Of a DNA stretch of 10,902 nt, positions 1-6,957 are shown piece by piece. A program made the translations under genes and the position numbers. This DNA is from Clostridia bacterium (GTDB lineage Bacteria > Bacillota_A > Clostridia > Christensenellales > Aristaeellaceae): the NCBI GenBank assembly GCA_017517815.1, contig JAFWYA010000063.1:1-10902 (forward strand). The letters are read 5' to 3'. The notes under the pieces were generated by a model. The model was not told the origin of the DNA and did no database searches. It worked only from the letters and a program-made list of their open reading frames with translations. The stretch's first letter is position 1; each line of letters opens with the position of its first letter.

Positions 1-2
1 GC

Positions 3-33
3 AAAAAATAAGCCGCCCCTTTAGGGGCAGCCT
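3..33 (-). terminator. Intrinsic terminator of the M42 peptidase operon
   Basis: Read on the minus strand, an 11-bp stem (arms at 23-33 and 10-20, including two G-U pairs) with a 2-nt loop is followed by a run of six T (window A3-A8). The core is GCCCCT/AGGGGC. It lies about 115 nt past the stop codon of the last peptidase gene, with no gene between, so it is the likely end of that operon's transcript. It is also the last of four palindromes in the block and may belong to a repeat element. Confidence 0.72.
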
Positions 34-63
34 GTAAAAATGGTGCGGTTGGCAGATCTTCAG

Positions 64-130
64 AGCGCTCTTAGCGCTGCCGGTAATCCGCCCTTATAGG
101 GCGTAATCAAGCCACCGGCTAAGCCGGTGG
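64..130. repeat. Cluster of three GC-rich short-loop palindromes
   Basis: This non-coding stretch holds three perfect inverted repeats in a row: 64-78 (AGCGCT, 3-nt loop), 89-103 (CGCCCT, 3-nt loop) and 112-130 (CCACCGGCT, 1-nt centre). With the terminator hairpin at 10-33 this makes four structured palindromes in about 120 nt. The hairpin nearest the stop codon (112-130) is not followed by a T-run, so it is not a good terminator. Serial hairpins of this type recall REP-like or IS200/IS605-related palindromic elements. No transposase is present, and the assignment to a repeat family is inference. Confidence 0.55.
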
Positions 131-147
131 TTATGACTTATGCCTTC

Positions 148-1134
148 TTACTGCAAGTACGCCAGCAGCAGCTTTTCGGCTGCGTCCACGTCGCGCAGGT
201 CAATGACCTCGCAGGCGCTGTGCACATAGCGGCAGGGAATGCTCACCGTGCCCACGCGCACGCCGCTGCGTGTGGTCTGCATGGCCATGGCGTCAGTGCC
301 GCCATAGGGCAGCACTTCGCGCTGGGTCTTCACACCGGCCTTTTCACCGGCAGCCAGCAGGGCGGATACGACCTCGGGGCTGGAAATGCTGCCGTTATCC
401 ATGATTTTGACAGCAGCACCGTCGCCCAGCTTCACAGAGGGCAGCTTGGTCTTGGGCGTGTCACCGTTGCCAGTCACGTCCAGCGCGATGCCCACGTCGG
501 GGTTGATGCCGTAGGCAGCGGTCTTTGCGCCGCGGCAGCCCACCTCCTCCTGCGTGGAGAAAACGGCATACACGGTATCTTTGGTTTCGCCCAGCTGCTG
601 CATCACGCTTACCAGCAGGGCGCAGGCAATGCGGTCGTCCATAGCGGGAGCGGCCACGCGGTATTCGCCCAGACGGAAGCAATCCGGCGCATACACGGCG
701 ATATCGCCCAGCTGCACCAGGCTCAGCGCTTCTTCAGCATCGGCAGCGCCGATGTCGATGAACATGTGCTTCATCACGGGCTTTTCATTGTCGGCCACAG
801 GCTCCTGTACGATCACGCCCTGTACGCCGTTGGCAAAGCATACATGGCGGGTGTGACTGTAGGCAACGCGGATGCCGCCCACGGGAGCAACGCGCAGGAA
901 GCCTTCTTTTTCGACTGCGGCCACGATGAAGCCGATGTGGTCCATGTGAGCGGACAGCATGATGCGCTTGCCGCCCGGATCAGTACCGCGCTTTTCGCAG
1001 ATGAGATTGCCCATTGCGTCGCGGGTGATGGAATCGACCTTGTCCTTCAGAAGAGCTTCGATGGTATCGGCAACGGCGCTCTCGCGGCCGGTAGCGCCGT
1101 AAACGTCCGCAATTTTTTTGATGAGTTCAAACAT
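148..1134 (-). CDS. M42 family metallopeptidase (third gene of the triplet)
   Basis: Cytosolic co-catalytic metal aminopeptidase of the M42 family (TET/FrvX/YsdC type), expected to remove N-terminal residues from short peptides. Every key residue is visible in the 328-aa product: H63 and D65 in SAHMDH, bridging D166 in AMDDR, catalytic E196 and metal-binding E197 in TQEEVG, D219 in ALDVTG, and H305 in CRYVHS. There is no signal peptide or membrane segment. An upstream in-frame ATG at 1149 overlaps the previous stop as ATGA but lacks a Shine-Dalgarno sequence. The ATG at 1134 has GAGG 9 nt before it and gives the usual family N-terminus (MFELIKKIADVYGATGRE), so I chose 1134. The gene follows the second M42 gene after an 11-nt gap, so translation is probably coupled. 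Substrate specificity cannot be read from sequence. Confidence 0.93.
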   Translation of the reverse strand: MFELIKKIADVYGATGRESAVADTIEALLKDKVDSITRDAMGNLICEKRGTDPGGKRIMLSAHMDHIGFIVAAVEKEGFLRVAPVGGIRVAYSHTRHVCFANGVQGVIVQEPVADNEKPVMKHMFIDIGAADAEEALSLVQLGDIAVYAPDCFRLGEYRVAAPAMDDRIACALLVSVMQQLGETKDTVYAVFSTQEEVGCRGAKTAAYGINPDVGIALDVTGNGDTPKTKLPSVKLGDGAAVKIMDNGSISSPEVVSALLAAGEKAGVKTQREVLPYGGTDAMAMQTTRSGVRVGTVSIPCRYVHSACEVIDLRDVDAAEKLLLAYLQ

Positions 1135-1143
1135 TTCAATCAA

Positions 1144-1147
1144 CCTC
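1144..1147 (-). promoter_or_regulatory. Shine-Dalgarno GAGG deciding the start of the third M42 gene
   Basis: GAGG lies 9 nt upstream of the ATG at 1134 and is made from the overlapping alternative ATG and the upstream stop codon. No comparable purine tract precedes the ATG at 1149, which favours the shorter protein. Confidence 0.6.
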
Positions 1148-2162
1148 ATTTCTGCAGAAAGGCTTTGACCAGCTCATACTGCGCATCCAGATCGCGCAGG
1201 TCGCAAATGGTAGAGGGGCTGTGAATGTAGCGACACGGGACGCTGAGTGCGCAGGTCTGCGCGCCAATGCACGTGCGCTGAATGGGGCCGCCGTCGTTGC
1301 CGCCGGTCACGGCCATCTTGACCTGATGAGGCACGCCTGCCTGCTGAGCAACGGCCAGCATGGTTTTGAACATTTCAGGCTGGGCGATGGAGGCATGATC
1401 CATAAAGCTGATGGCAACACCCTTGCCCAGCACGCATACCTGCTCATGCTCGGGAATATCGCCCGCGTCGTTGGAAGCGGTGCCTTCCAGCACAAGGCCG
1501 ATATCCGGCTGGATGCGGAATGCAGCGCCGTAAGCGCCGCGGCAGCCGACCTCCTCCTGACAGGTGAAGGCAAACCAGGTGTCGTAATTGGTTTCGTCGT
1601 CCAGCAGACGAAGCATGGTATAGCAGCCCACGCGGTCGTCCAGTGAGCGGGCAAGCACCTTGTGATCGCCGAAGGGCGTAAAGGGCGTTTCAAAAATGAT
1701 GGGCGTACCGATGGGCGCCACGGATTCAGCCTCCGCCTTGTCCTTTGCGCCAATGTCTACGTAGAGCTGCTCAATGGGCAGCACATGCTTGCGGTCTTCA
1801 GCAGTCTGCTGATGGATGGCCATTGCGCCGATCACGCCGCTGAGGGCGTTTTCTCCGTAGCCGACCTTCACGCGCTTGGAGACCAGCACGCGGGAATCAA
1901 TGCCGCCGATGGCGCACACCTTGAGCAGGCCATCTTCGGTGGCGGAGATCACCATCAGGCCCACTTCGTCCATGTGGGCGGCGATCATCAGGCGTTTGGC
2001 GTTTTCATCGGCGCATTTCTTATGGGCGATGACGTTACCCATGCGGTCGATGGTCACATTTTCCTTGCCCAGTTTTTCGACGCATTCGTTGTAGATGGCC
2101 ATGCGCACAGGCTCTTCACGGCCGCTGATGCCGGGCAGTTCGCACAGGGTTTTCAGCTCCAT
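1146..2162 (-). CDS. M42 family metallopeptidase (middle gene of the triplet)
   Basis: Second M42 co-catalytic metal aminopeptidase, 338 aa, the normal family length. The motifs are intact: H63 and D65 in AAHMDEVG, bridging D175 in SLDDR, E203/E204 in CQEEVGCRGA, an acidic ligand E226 in VLEGTA (Glu where the flanking paralogs have Asp), GGND at 287-290 and H314 in CRYIHS. It has no export signal and so is cytosolic. The start ATG at 2162 lies 10 nt inside the end of the preceding M42 gene, and a GGGTGGGA tract lies upstream. The overlap implies co-transcription and translational coupling. Its motifs (EEVGCRGA, PCRY.HS) are closer to the third gene than to the first, which suggests a more recent duplication of this pair. 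M42 enzymes form dodecameric TET shells; whether these paralogs co-assemble is inference. Confidence 0.94.
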   Translation of the reverse strand: MELKTLCELPGISGREEPVRMAIYNECVEKLGKENVTIDRMGNVIAHKKCADENAKRLMIAAHMDEVGLMVISATEDGLLKVCAIGGIDSRVLVSKRVKVGYGENALSGVIGAMAIHQQTAEDRKHVLPIEQLYVDIGAKDKAEAESVAPIGTPIIFETPFTPFGDHKVLARSLDDRVGCYTMLRLLDDETNYDTWFAFTCQEEVGCRGAYGAAFRIQPDIGLVLEGTASNDAGDIPEHEQVCVLGKGVAISFMDHASIAQPEMFKTMLAVAQQAGVPHQVKMAVTGGNDGGPIQRTCIGAQTCALSVPCRYIHSPSTICDLRDLDAQYELVKAFLQK

Positions 2163-3232
2163 AAGTCGTTATCCCACCCTTCATCCAGTTCGCTGAGGAA
2201 GTGTGCCAGCAGCCGTCCGCTTTCGCGGATGACGTTGGTGTCCAGCAGCTCTACAGAGGTATGCATGTACTTCAGCGGCACGCTGATCAGCGCGGTCGGC
2301 ACACCGGCGCGCACAATCTGCAGCGCGTCGCCGTCGGTGTAGGTACGGCGGCTGGCGGTGTCGATGGAAACCTCCACACTGTGCGCCTTTGCAGTGTCAC
2401 GTATGCGGGCAAAGACCTTCGGCTGCAGATAGGGGCCGCAGCAAAGCGCCGGCATGTTGAGCGGCGAGGTGGTGTCCGGGCGGCTGGAGGGCAGGGGAGC
2501 GTGGGTCACGTCCAGCGCAATGCCCAAATCAGGATCAATGCCGTAGGCGGCGGAGGTCGCGCCCTGCGCGCCCACTTCCTCCTGCGAGGTGATGACAAAA
2601 TACACGTCGCAAATGTGAGTCATGGTCTGCAGGCGTTCGGCAGCCTGCAGCAGAGCGCCGCCGCAGGCGCGGTCGTCCATGCTCTTGGCGGCGCAGCGGC
2701 CGTTGAGCAGTTCACGGGCCGGGCCGTTGAGGGTGATCAGGTCGCCTACATGCACGCGGGCGGTCACTTCCTCAGCCGGCAGGCCAAGGTCCACAAACAG
2801 GTCTTCGCGCTTGTAGTTGTTCTGCCGGTCGGCGTCGCTGAGCAGATGGGGCGGCATGGCGCCGACCACGCCCAGCAGCTTTTCGTAGCCGTTCTTTCCC
2901 TGACGGGCATGCACCGTTACGGTGGAGGCGGGCAGGATGCGCGGGTCCACGCCGCCAACCTCGCCCATGCGAAGCGTGCCGTCGGGCAGAATGTCCGCCA
3001 CCATCAGGGCGATTTCATCCTGATGGGCGGCCAGCATCACGCGGGGCGCGCGCTTGCCTTCGCTTACGGGCCGGGTCGCCTTTTTCAGGGCGATCACATT
3101 GTACAGCGGGTCGATGGTCACGCTGTCGCACAGGGGTTCAAACTGTTTTTTGAACCACGCGGCAACTTCGTACTCATGACCGCTGGGGCCGTGCTGTACG
3201 GCCTGTTCCTTGAGAAAATTCATAATGTCCAT
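2153..3232 (-). CDS. M42 family metallopeptidase (first gene of the triplet)
   Basis: Promoter-proximal M42 aminopeptidase, 359 aa, slightly longer than its neighbours because of insertions around residues 52-64 (basic loop KKATRPVSEGKR) and 245-262. The metal and catalytic set is complete: H70 and D72 in AAHQDE, D186 in SMDDR, E218/E219 in SQEEVGAQGA, D241 in ALDVTH, the TDGDA segment at 299-303, and H324 in KYMHTS. It reads HQD where the other two read HMD, and lacks the CRY signature before the last histidine, so it is the most divergent of the three. The start at 3232 is supported by AGAGAGG 7 nt upstream. A sigma-A-like promoter lies about 40 nt upstream. It is a cytosolic peptidase with unknown preference. 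Confidence 0.93.
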   Translation of the reverse strand: MDIMNFLKEQAVQHGPSGHEYEVAAWFKKQFEPLCDSVTIDPLYNVIALKKATRPVSEGKRAPRVMLAAHQDEIALMVADILPDGTLRMGEVGGVDPRILPASTVTVHARQGKNGYEKLLGVVGAMPPHLLSDADRQNNYKREDLFVDLGLPAEEVTARVHVGDLITLNGPARELLNGRCAAKSMDDRACGGALLQAAERLQTMTHICDVYFVITSQEEVGAQGATSAAYGIDPDLGIALDVTHAPLPSSRPDTTSPLNMPALCCGPYLQPKVFARIRDTAKAHSVEVSIDTASRRTYTDGDALQIVRAGVPTALISVPLKYMHTSVELLDTNVIRESGRLLAHFLSELDEGWDNDLWS

Positions 3233-3270
3233 TTTTTTGCCTCTCTCATTTCAGATTTTGGCATGCATAC

Positions 3271-3299
3271 AGAATAACGGATAAAGCTGGAAAAAGCAA
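3271..3299 (-). promoter_or_regulatory. Candidate sigma-A promoter for the M42 operon
   Basis: On the minus strand, a -35 of TTGCTT (window 3294-3299) and a -10 of TATTCT (3271-3276) are separated by 17 nt. The predicted start near 3264 gives a leader of about 32 nt before the AGAGAGG site and the ATG at 3232. The match is moderate (TTG plus a good -10), but spacing and position fit well. Confidence 0.5.
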
Positions 3300-3331
3300 T
3301 ATGAAACAGTAAAAGCACAATCGAAGGCACG

Positions 3332-3359
3332 TTGTTTTTTGCAGGAAGTATGCTATACT
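3332..3359 (+). promoter_or_regulatory. Candidate sigma-A promoter with extended -10 for the oxidoreductase operon
   Basis: The -10 TATACT (3354-3359) is preceded by TGC, an exact extended -10 (TGn). A weak -35, TTGTTT (3332-3337), lies 16 nt before it. The predicted start near 3366 gives a 5' leader of about 50 nt ending in AAGGAGG (3402-3408) before the ATG at 3418. No clear cre-type or long palindromic operator was seen, so the regulator is unknown. Confidence 0.6.
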
Positions 3360-3417
3360 GTGAAATAGTGATCCATTCGTTTTTTCATATACATATCTTT
3401 CAAGGAGGAACTGAATC

Positions 3418-4506
3418 ATGGCAAGGCTCAAAATTGGTATCATCGGCTGCGGCGGCATTGCAAACGGCAAGCATATGCCTTCTCTGAAGGCCATCAACCG
3501 TGCGGATATGGTGGCGTTCTGCGACCTGGTAGAAGAACGTGCCAAGAAGGCTGCCGAAGAGTACGGCGTGCCTGGCGCGAAGGTGTACACCGATTACAAG
3601 GAACTGCTCAAGGACGAAAGCATCGACGTGTGCTACGTGCTGACCCCCAACCGCAGCCATGCCGATATCTCCATCGACGCCATGCGTGCCGGCAAGCACG
3701 TCATGTGTGAAAAGCCCATGGCCAAGTCTGCCGCCGATGCCCGCCGCATGGTAGCCGCTGCCAAGGAAACCGGCAAGAAGCTGACCATTGGCTATCAGCA
3801 CCGTCACAAGGCTGAAAGCGCCTATGTGAAGAGCTGCATCGACCGCGGTGATCTGGGCGAGATCTACTATGCAAAGGCGCTGGCTATCCGCCGCCGCGGC
3901 ACGCCCAATTGGGGTGTGTTCCTCAACGAGTATGAGCAGGGCGGCGGGCCCTTGATCGACATCGGCACCCACAGCCTGGACCTGACCCTGTACCTGATGA
4001 ACAATTACAAGCCCTGCATGGTGGTGGGCACCAAGTACAAGAAGGTTGAAAACGCCGATCAGGGCAACCCCTGGGGCGGCTGGGGCGAAGACGAGAACAA
4101 AACGCTGGAAGACACTGCCTTTGGCTTCATCGTCATGGAAAACGGCGCGACCATCACGCTGGACGCCACCTGGGCGCTCAATACTGACGAGCCCATTCCC
4201 GAGGGCAGCTGCAACCTGTGCGGCAGCAAGGCCGGTGCGACCATCCGTCCCAATAAGGTCGTCATCAACAAGGTTGAGTTCAACCGTCAGGAAGAAATCT
4301 GCCCCAATATGGCGGCCGGCGGCGTAGCCTTCTACGACGGCGTGCAGGAAACCCCGCCCATCACCGAGCAGATGCGCTGGCTGGATGCGCTGGAAAATGA
4401 CACCGATCCCGTCGTGCTGCCTGAGCAGGCCTGCGTGGTGAGCGAGATCCTTGAAGCTATCTACACCTCCGCCAAGACCGGCGAGCCTGTGTACTTCGAC
4501 CGCTGA
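3418..4506 (+). CDS. Gfo/Idh/MocA family NAD(P)-dependent oxidoreductase
   Basis: Cytosolic sugar- or polyol-type dehydrogenase of the Gfo/Idh/MocA family, 362 aa, full length. The N-terminal Rossmann fold begins with the dinucleotide-binding motif GIIGCGGIA (residues 7-15). The family EKP motif is at 98-100 (CEKPMA), where the Lys is the expected catalytic and cofactor-contacting residue. The C-terminal alpha/beta domain starts near residue 125. It carries the GGGPLIDIGTHSLDL segment, whose D181 and H185 correspond to the substrate-site Asp/His pair of the family. The start is firm: AAGGAGG lies 9 nt before the ATG. It is the first gene of a three-gene operon; the next gene starts 10 nt after its stop. 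The family acts on many carbohydrates (inositols, gluconate-type acids, sugar-nucleotide derivatives), so the substrate is open. Confidence 0.93.
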   Translation: MARLKIGIIGCGGIANGKHMPSLKAINRADMVAFCDLVEERAKKAAEEYGVPGAKVYTDYKELLKDESIDVCYVLTPNRSHADISIDAMRAGKHVMCEKPMAKSAADARRMVAAAKETGKKLTIGYQHRHKAESAYVKSCIDRGDLGEIYYAKALAIRRRGTPNWGVFLNEYEQGGGPLIDIGTHSLDLTLYLMNNYKPCMVVGTKYKKVENADQGNPWGGWGEDENKTLEDTAFGFIVMENGATITLDATWALNTDEPIPEGSCNLCGSKAGATIRPNKVVINKVEFNRQEEICPNMAAGGVAFYDGVQETPPITEQMRWLDALENDTDPVVLPEQACVVSEILEAIYTSAKTGEPVYFDR

Positions 4507-4509
4507 GGA
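4505..4509 (+). promoter_or_regulatory. Shine-Dalgarno GAGGA deciding the start of the second oxidoreductase
   Basis: GAGGA overlaps the TGA stop of the preceding gene and lies 7 nt before the ATG at 4517. It supports that start over an in-frame ATG at 4451, which would add 22 residues (Pro/Ser-rich, no fold) and overlap the upstream gene. Confidence 0.75.
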
Positions 4510-4516
4510 CAAGCTG

Positions 4517-5467
4517 ATGAGAAAATATGCAATGCTTGGCAAATGGCATGTGCATGCCCCGCAGTATGCCGATGAGATCAACCGCCTGGACGGCTGCTGC
4601 GTTGCCAGAGTATGGGATGAAAATGAAGAGACCGCCAGAGAATGGGCGGCTGCCCTGGGCAACGGCTGCGTGAGTTCCACGGTGGAGGAGATCCTTGCTG
4701 ACCCCGAAATTGAGGGCGTGGTGGTTTGCAACGCTACCAACGAGCACGATGTTCTGATGCTGCGCGTGTGCGAAAGCGGCAAAGCGCTGTTTACCGAAAA
4801 GGTGCTCACTCTCAGCGTTGAAGGCGCGGAAAAGGTGCGCGAAGCGGTGAAGAAAAACAACACGCGCTTTGGCATTTCCTTCCCGCATCTGAGCGAGCCG
4901 CAGGTGCGATTCGCCCTTGAAACGGCCAAGGCCGGCAAGCTGGGTGCCATCAACTATGCGCGCTTCCGCAAGGCGCACAACGGCGCGACTGCCGGCTGGC
5001 TGCCGCCGCACTTCTACGATCCGGTTGCCTGCGGCGGCGGAGCGATGATCGACCTGGGCGCACACCCGATGTATCTGCTGTGCGAACTGTACGGCGAACT
5101 GCCTGTGCGCGTACAGTCCTCCTTTACGCAAACGCTTGGAAGGGGCGTTGAAGACAACGCCGTCAGCCTGCTGACCTTTGCAAACGGCGCCATTGGCGTT
5201 TCGGAAACCGGCTTTGTGTCGGCTGGCTATCCGCTGATTTTTGAAATCGGCGGCGTTGACGGCACGCTGATCATGCAGGGTGAAACGGTGCGCTGGTGCT
5301 GCCCTGAAACGGGCAATGCATGGGTGGAGGCTGAACTGCCTGAAGCCCTGCCTTCTCCGCTGCAGCAGTGGGCTGCGGCCAAAACATCCGAGGAACTGCC
5401 CGCCGGTTTTGGCATTGACGCAGCTGTGCGGCTGACACAGGTGATGGCGGCCGCCTACGCAAAGTAA
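4517..5467 (+). CDS. Atypical Gfo/Idh/MocA-family oxidoreductase
   Basis: Second Gfo/Idh/MocA-type protein, 316 aa. The fold is recognisable: an N-terminal Rossmann-like domain with VVVCNATNEH at 68-77, and a C-terminal domain with CGGGAMIDLGAHPMYL, which keeps D179 and H183. Two hallmarks are changed. The glycine-rich loop GxGxxA is replaced by MLGKWHVHA (6-14), and EKP reads EKV (E94-K95-V96). The GxWHxHA start occurs in a subgroup of the family, so the protein may still bind NAD(P), but with altered loop geometry; it may also have a non-redox or partner role. The ATG at 4517 was chosen for its GAGGA site and because the Rossmann fold begins directly after it. It lies between a canonical paralog and a PHP hydrolase, spaced 10 and 21 nt, which fits one pathway. 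The substrate is unknown. Confidence 0.88.
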   Translation: MRKYAMLGKWHVHAPQYADEINRLDGCCVARVWDENEETAREWAAALGNGCVSSTVEEILADPEIEGVVVCNATNEHDVLMLRVCESGKALFTEKVLTLSVEGAEKVREAVKKNNTRFGISFPHLSEPQVRFALETAKAGKLGAINYARFRKAHNGATAGWLPPHFYDPVACGGGAMIDLGAHPMYLLCELYGELPVRVQSSFTQTLGRGVEDNAVSLLTFANGAIGVSETGFVSAGYPLIFEIGGVDGTLIMQGETVRWCCPETGNAWVEAELPEALPSPLQQWAAAKTSEELPAGFGIDAAVRLTQVMAAAYAK

Positions 5468-5475
5468 CAGAAAGA

Positions 5476-5481
5476 AAGAGG
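5476..5481 (+). promoter_or_regulatory. Shine-Dalgarno AAGAGG deciding the start of the PHP gene
   Basis: AAGAGG lies 7 nt before the ATG at 5489. The alternative TTG at 5483 would be only 1 nt from it, too close for initiation. Confidence 0.75.
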
Positions 5482-5488
5482 TTTGCAC

Positions 5489-6904
5489 ATGCTTCCAACC
5501 CCTCGCATTTATGCGGTGTGGCCCTCTGTGGTGCCTGCGGATGAGCCCTGCCAGATGACCATCGCTCCTACGGAAAAGGCTTTTCTGCTGAAAGAGAATG
5601 AAGAATACCGATTGACCATCGTCCATGTGGATGGTGATGAGCCGGACTATTACCACTGCTCCGCTCATGAGCATCTGACCGTAGCGGCACACGGCGGCGT
5701 GCTGCGCTTCAGCTATGCTTTCCCGGACGAGCAGGAACACCTCATCATTCTGGAAAACAGCGAAAAGAAGCTGGCGGATCTGGTGATTTATTCGCTGAAG
5801 GCGGATCTGTACGGTCTGCTTCCGCTCAAGGGTGACCTGCATTCCCACAGCTTCCGTTCCGACGGACAGCAGGATCCCTCTGCCCTCGCCGGTCATTACC
5901 GCGAACAGGGCTATGATTTCCAGGCGTTGACCGATCATAACCGCTACTATCCAGGCGGCGAGATCGACGAAACCTACGCAGGCGTGCGCATGGGCCTGAC
6001 CCGCGTATACGGCGAGGAGGTGCATGCGCCGCCAAGCATCGTCCACATTGTGCATGTGGGCGGAAAGAGCAGCGTTGCGGATCTGTATGTGCATCACCGC
6101 GAGGCCTACGACTGCGAGGTGGAACAATACCGGCAGAAGACCCCGGCAGATCTTCCTGAAAAGTATAAGGAGCGTTATGCGCTGGCGATGTGGGCCACCG
6201 ACAAGATCCACGAAGCTGGCGGACTGGCCATCTTCCCGCACCCCTTCTGGAGGCCGGGCGCATCCAAAATGCATAACGTCTGCAGCGAATTTGCGCGTAT
6301 TCTGCTCAAAAGCGGCATGTTTGACGCCTACGAGCTGGTGGGCGGCATGGGGCAGGCGGGCAATAATGAATCCGTTGCTATGTGGAATGAGCTGCGTGCC
6401 GAGGGCCTGCGCATTCCCGTGGTAGGCTCCAGCGACGTGCACGGGCTGGAAAAGTCCAACGAATTCCCGCATCTGTTCACCATCTGCTTTGCGCAGGAAA
6501 AGACGAACGACGCCATCATTGATGCGGTGCGCAACGGCAGCTGTGTGGCCGTCGAAGCGACAGGCGAGGAATACGGCCGCCATTACCGCTGCTACGGCAG
6601 CCTGAGACTGGTGGCCTATGCGCAGTTCCTGCTGAAGTATTACTTCCCCAATCTTACGCGCATCTGTCAGGGCGAAGGCGCTGCCATGCGCGCCTATGCT
6701 ATGGGCGAGGCCGACAAGGCGCTGATCGAACTGCAGGCTAAACAGTCGGACAGCTACATGCAGCGCTTTTTCGGCCGGAAGGAAGCGATCCTTCCCTCAG
6801 AAGCAGTGATTGCGTTTGAGGAAAAATGGCGCGCGGTTCAGCTGGACGGCCCCCTCACCAAGGGCGGCACGGTGGATGCACCGCCTGTTACCCGGCAAAT
6901 CTGA
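5489..6904 (+). CDS. CehA/McbA-like PHP-domain metallohydrolase
   Basis: Metal-dependent hydrolase with a PHP domain (polymerase and histidinol phosphatase superfamily), 471 aa. This superfamily cleaves phosphoester or related bonds using a cluster of two or three metals. The motifs appear in order: GDLHSHS (H118, H120), ALTDHN (D149, H150), GEEVH (E176/E177), VHIVHVG (H186, H189), IFPHPFW (H251) and GSSDVHG (D316, H318). Residues 1-110 form a separate beta-rich N-terminal domain, and 360-471 a mostly helical C-terminal extension; both resemble the layout of CehA-type proteins rather than short PHP phosphatases. There is no signal peptide, so it is cytosolic. It is the last gene of the operon, ending just before a strong terminator. 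It probably hydrolyses a phosphate or ester in the same pathway as the two oxidoreductases (inference). The exact substrate cannot be told. Confidence 0.9.
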   Translation: MLPTPRIYAVWPSVVPADEPCQMTIAPTEKAFLLKENEEYRLTIVHVDGDEPDYYHCSAHEHLTVAAHGGVLRFSYAFPDEQEHLIILENSEKKLADLVIYSLKADLYGLLPLKGDLHSHSFRSDGQQDPSALAGHYREQGYDFQALTDHNRYYPGGEIDETYAGVRMGLTRVYGEEVHAPPSIVHIVHVGGKSSVADLYVHHREAYDCEVEQYRQKTPADLPEKYKERYALAMWATDKIHEAGGLAIFPHPFWRPGASKMHNVCSEFARILLKSGMFDAYELVGGMGQAGNNESVAMWNELRAEGLRIPVVGSSDVHGLEKSNEFPHLFTICFAQEKTNDAIIDAVRNGSCVAVEATGEEYGRHYRCYGSLRLVAYAQFLLKYYFPNLTRICQGEGAAMRAYAMGEADKALIELQAKQSDSYMQRFFGRKEAILPSEAVIAFEEKWRAVQLDGPLTKGGTVDAPPVTRQI

Positions 6905-6917
6905 TTTTCAAACATAC

Positions 6918-6951
6918 AAAAAAGAGACTTCCTGCTGGGAAGTCTCTTTTT
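6918..6951. terminator. Bidirectional intrinsic terminator between convergent operons
   Basis: A 14-bp perfect stem (core AGAGACTTCC/GGAAGTCTCT, arms 6919-6932 and 6938-6951) has a 5-nt TGCTG loop. It is flanked by an A-run on the left and a T-run on the right, so it yields a U-tract in both directions. It lies 14 nt after the PHP gene's stop and 6 nt after the stop of the convergent minus-strand gene, and should end both transcripts. Confidence 0.92.
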
Positions 6952-6957
6952 GATGTG

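Noticed and set aside
112..130. Strong hairpin 18 nt past the last M42 stop as a terminator
   Set aside because: On the minus strand it is followed by CTTGATTACG, not a T-run; the hairpin at 10-33 with six T is the better terminator.
127..1224. 365-codon plus-strand open frame opposite the last M42 gene
   Set aside because: Antisense of a gene with intact catalytic motifs; rich in His/Ala/Gly with no family features.
2201..3277. 358-codon plus-strand open frame opposite the first M42 gene
   Set aside because: Complementary-strand shadow caused by codon bias; its His/Gln/Gly-rich sequence has no recognisable motif.
3400..4953. 517-codon open frame on the minus strand opposite the first oxidoreductase
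   Set aside because: Shadow of a canonical Gfo/Idh/MocA gene; no plausible ribosome binding site or domain, and it would start inside the next gene.
4457..6583. 708-codon open frame on the minus strand across the second oxidoreductase and the PHP gene
   Set aside because: It runs antisense through two genes with clear conserved motifs, has no recognisable domain, and its His/Ala/Arg-rich composition is typical of the complement of GC-rich coding sequence.
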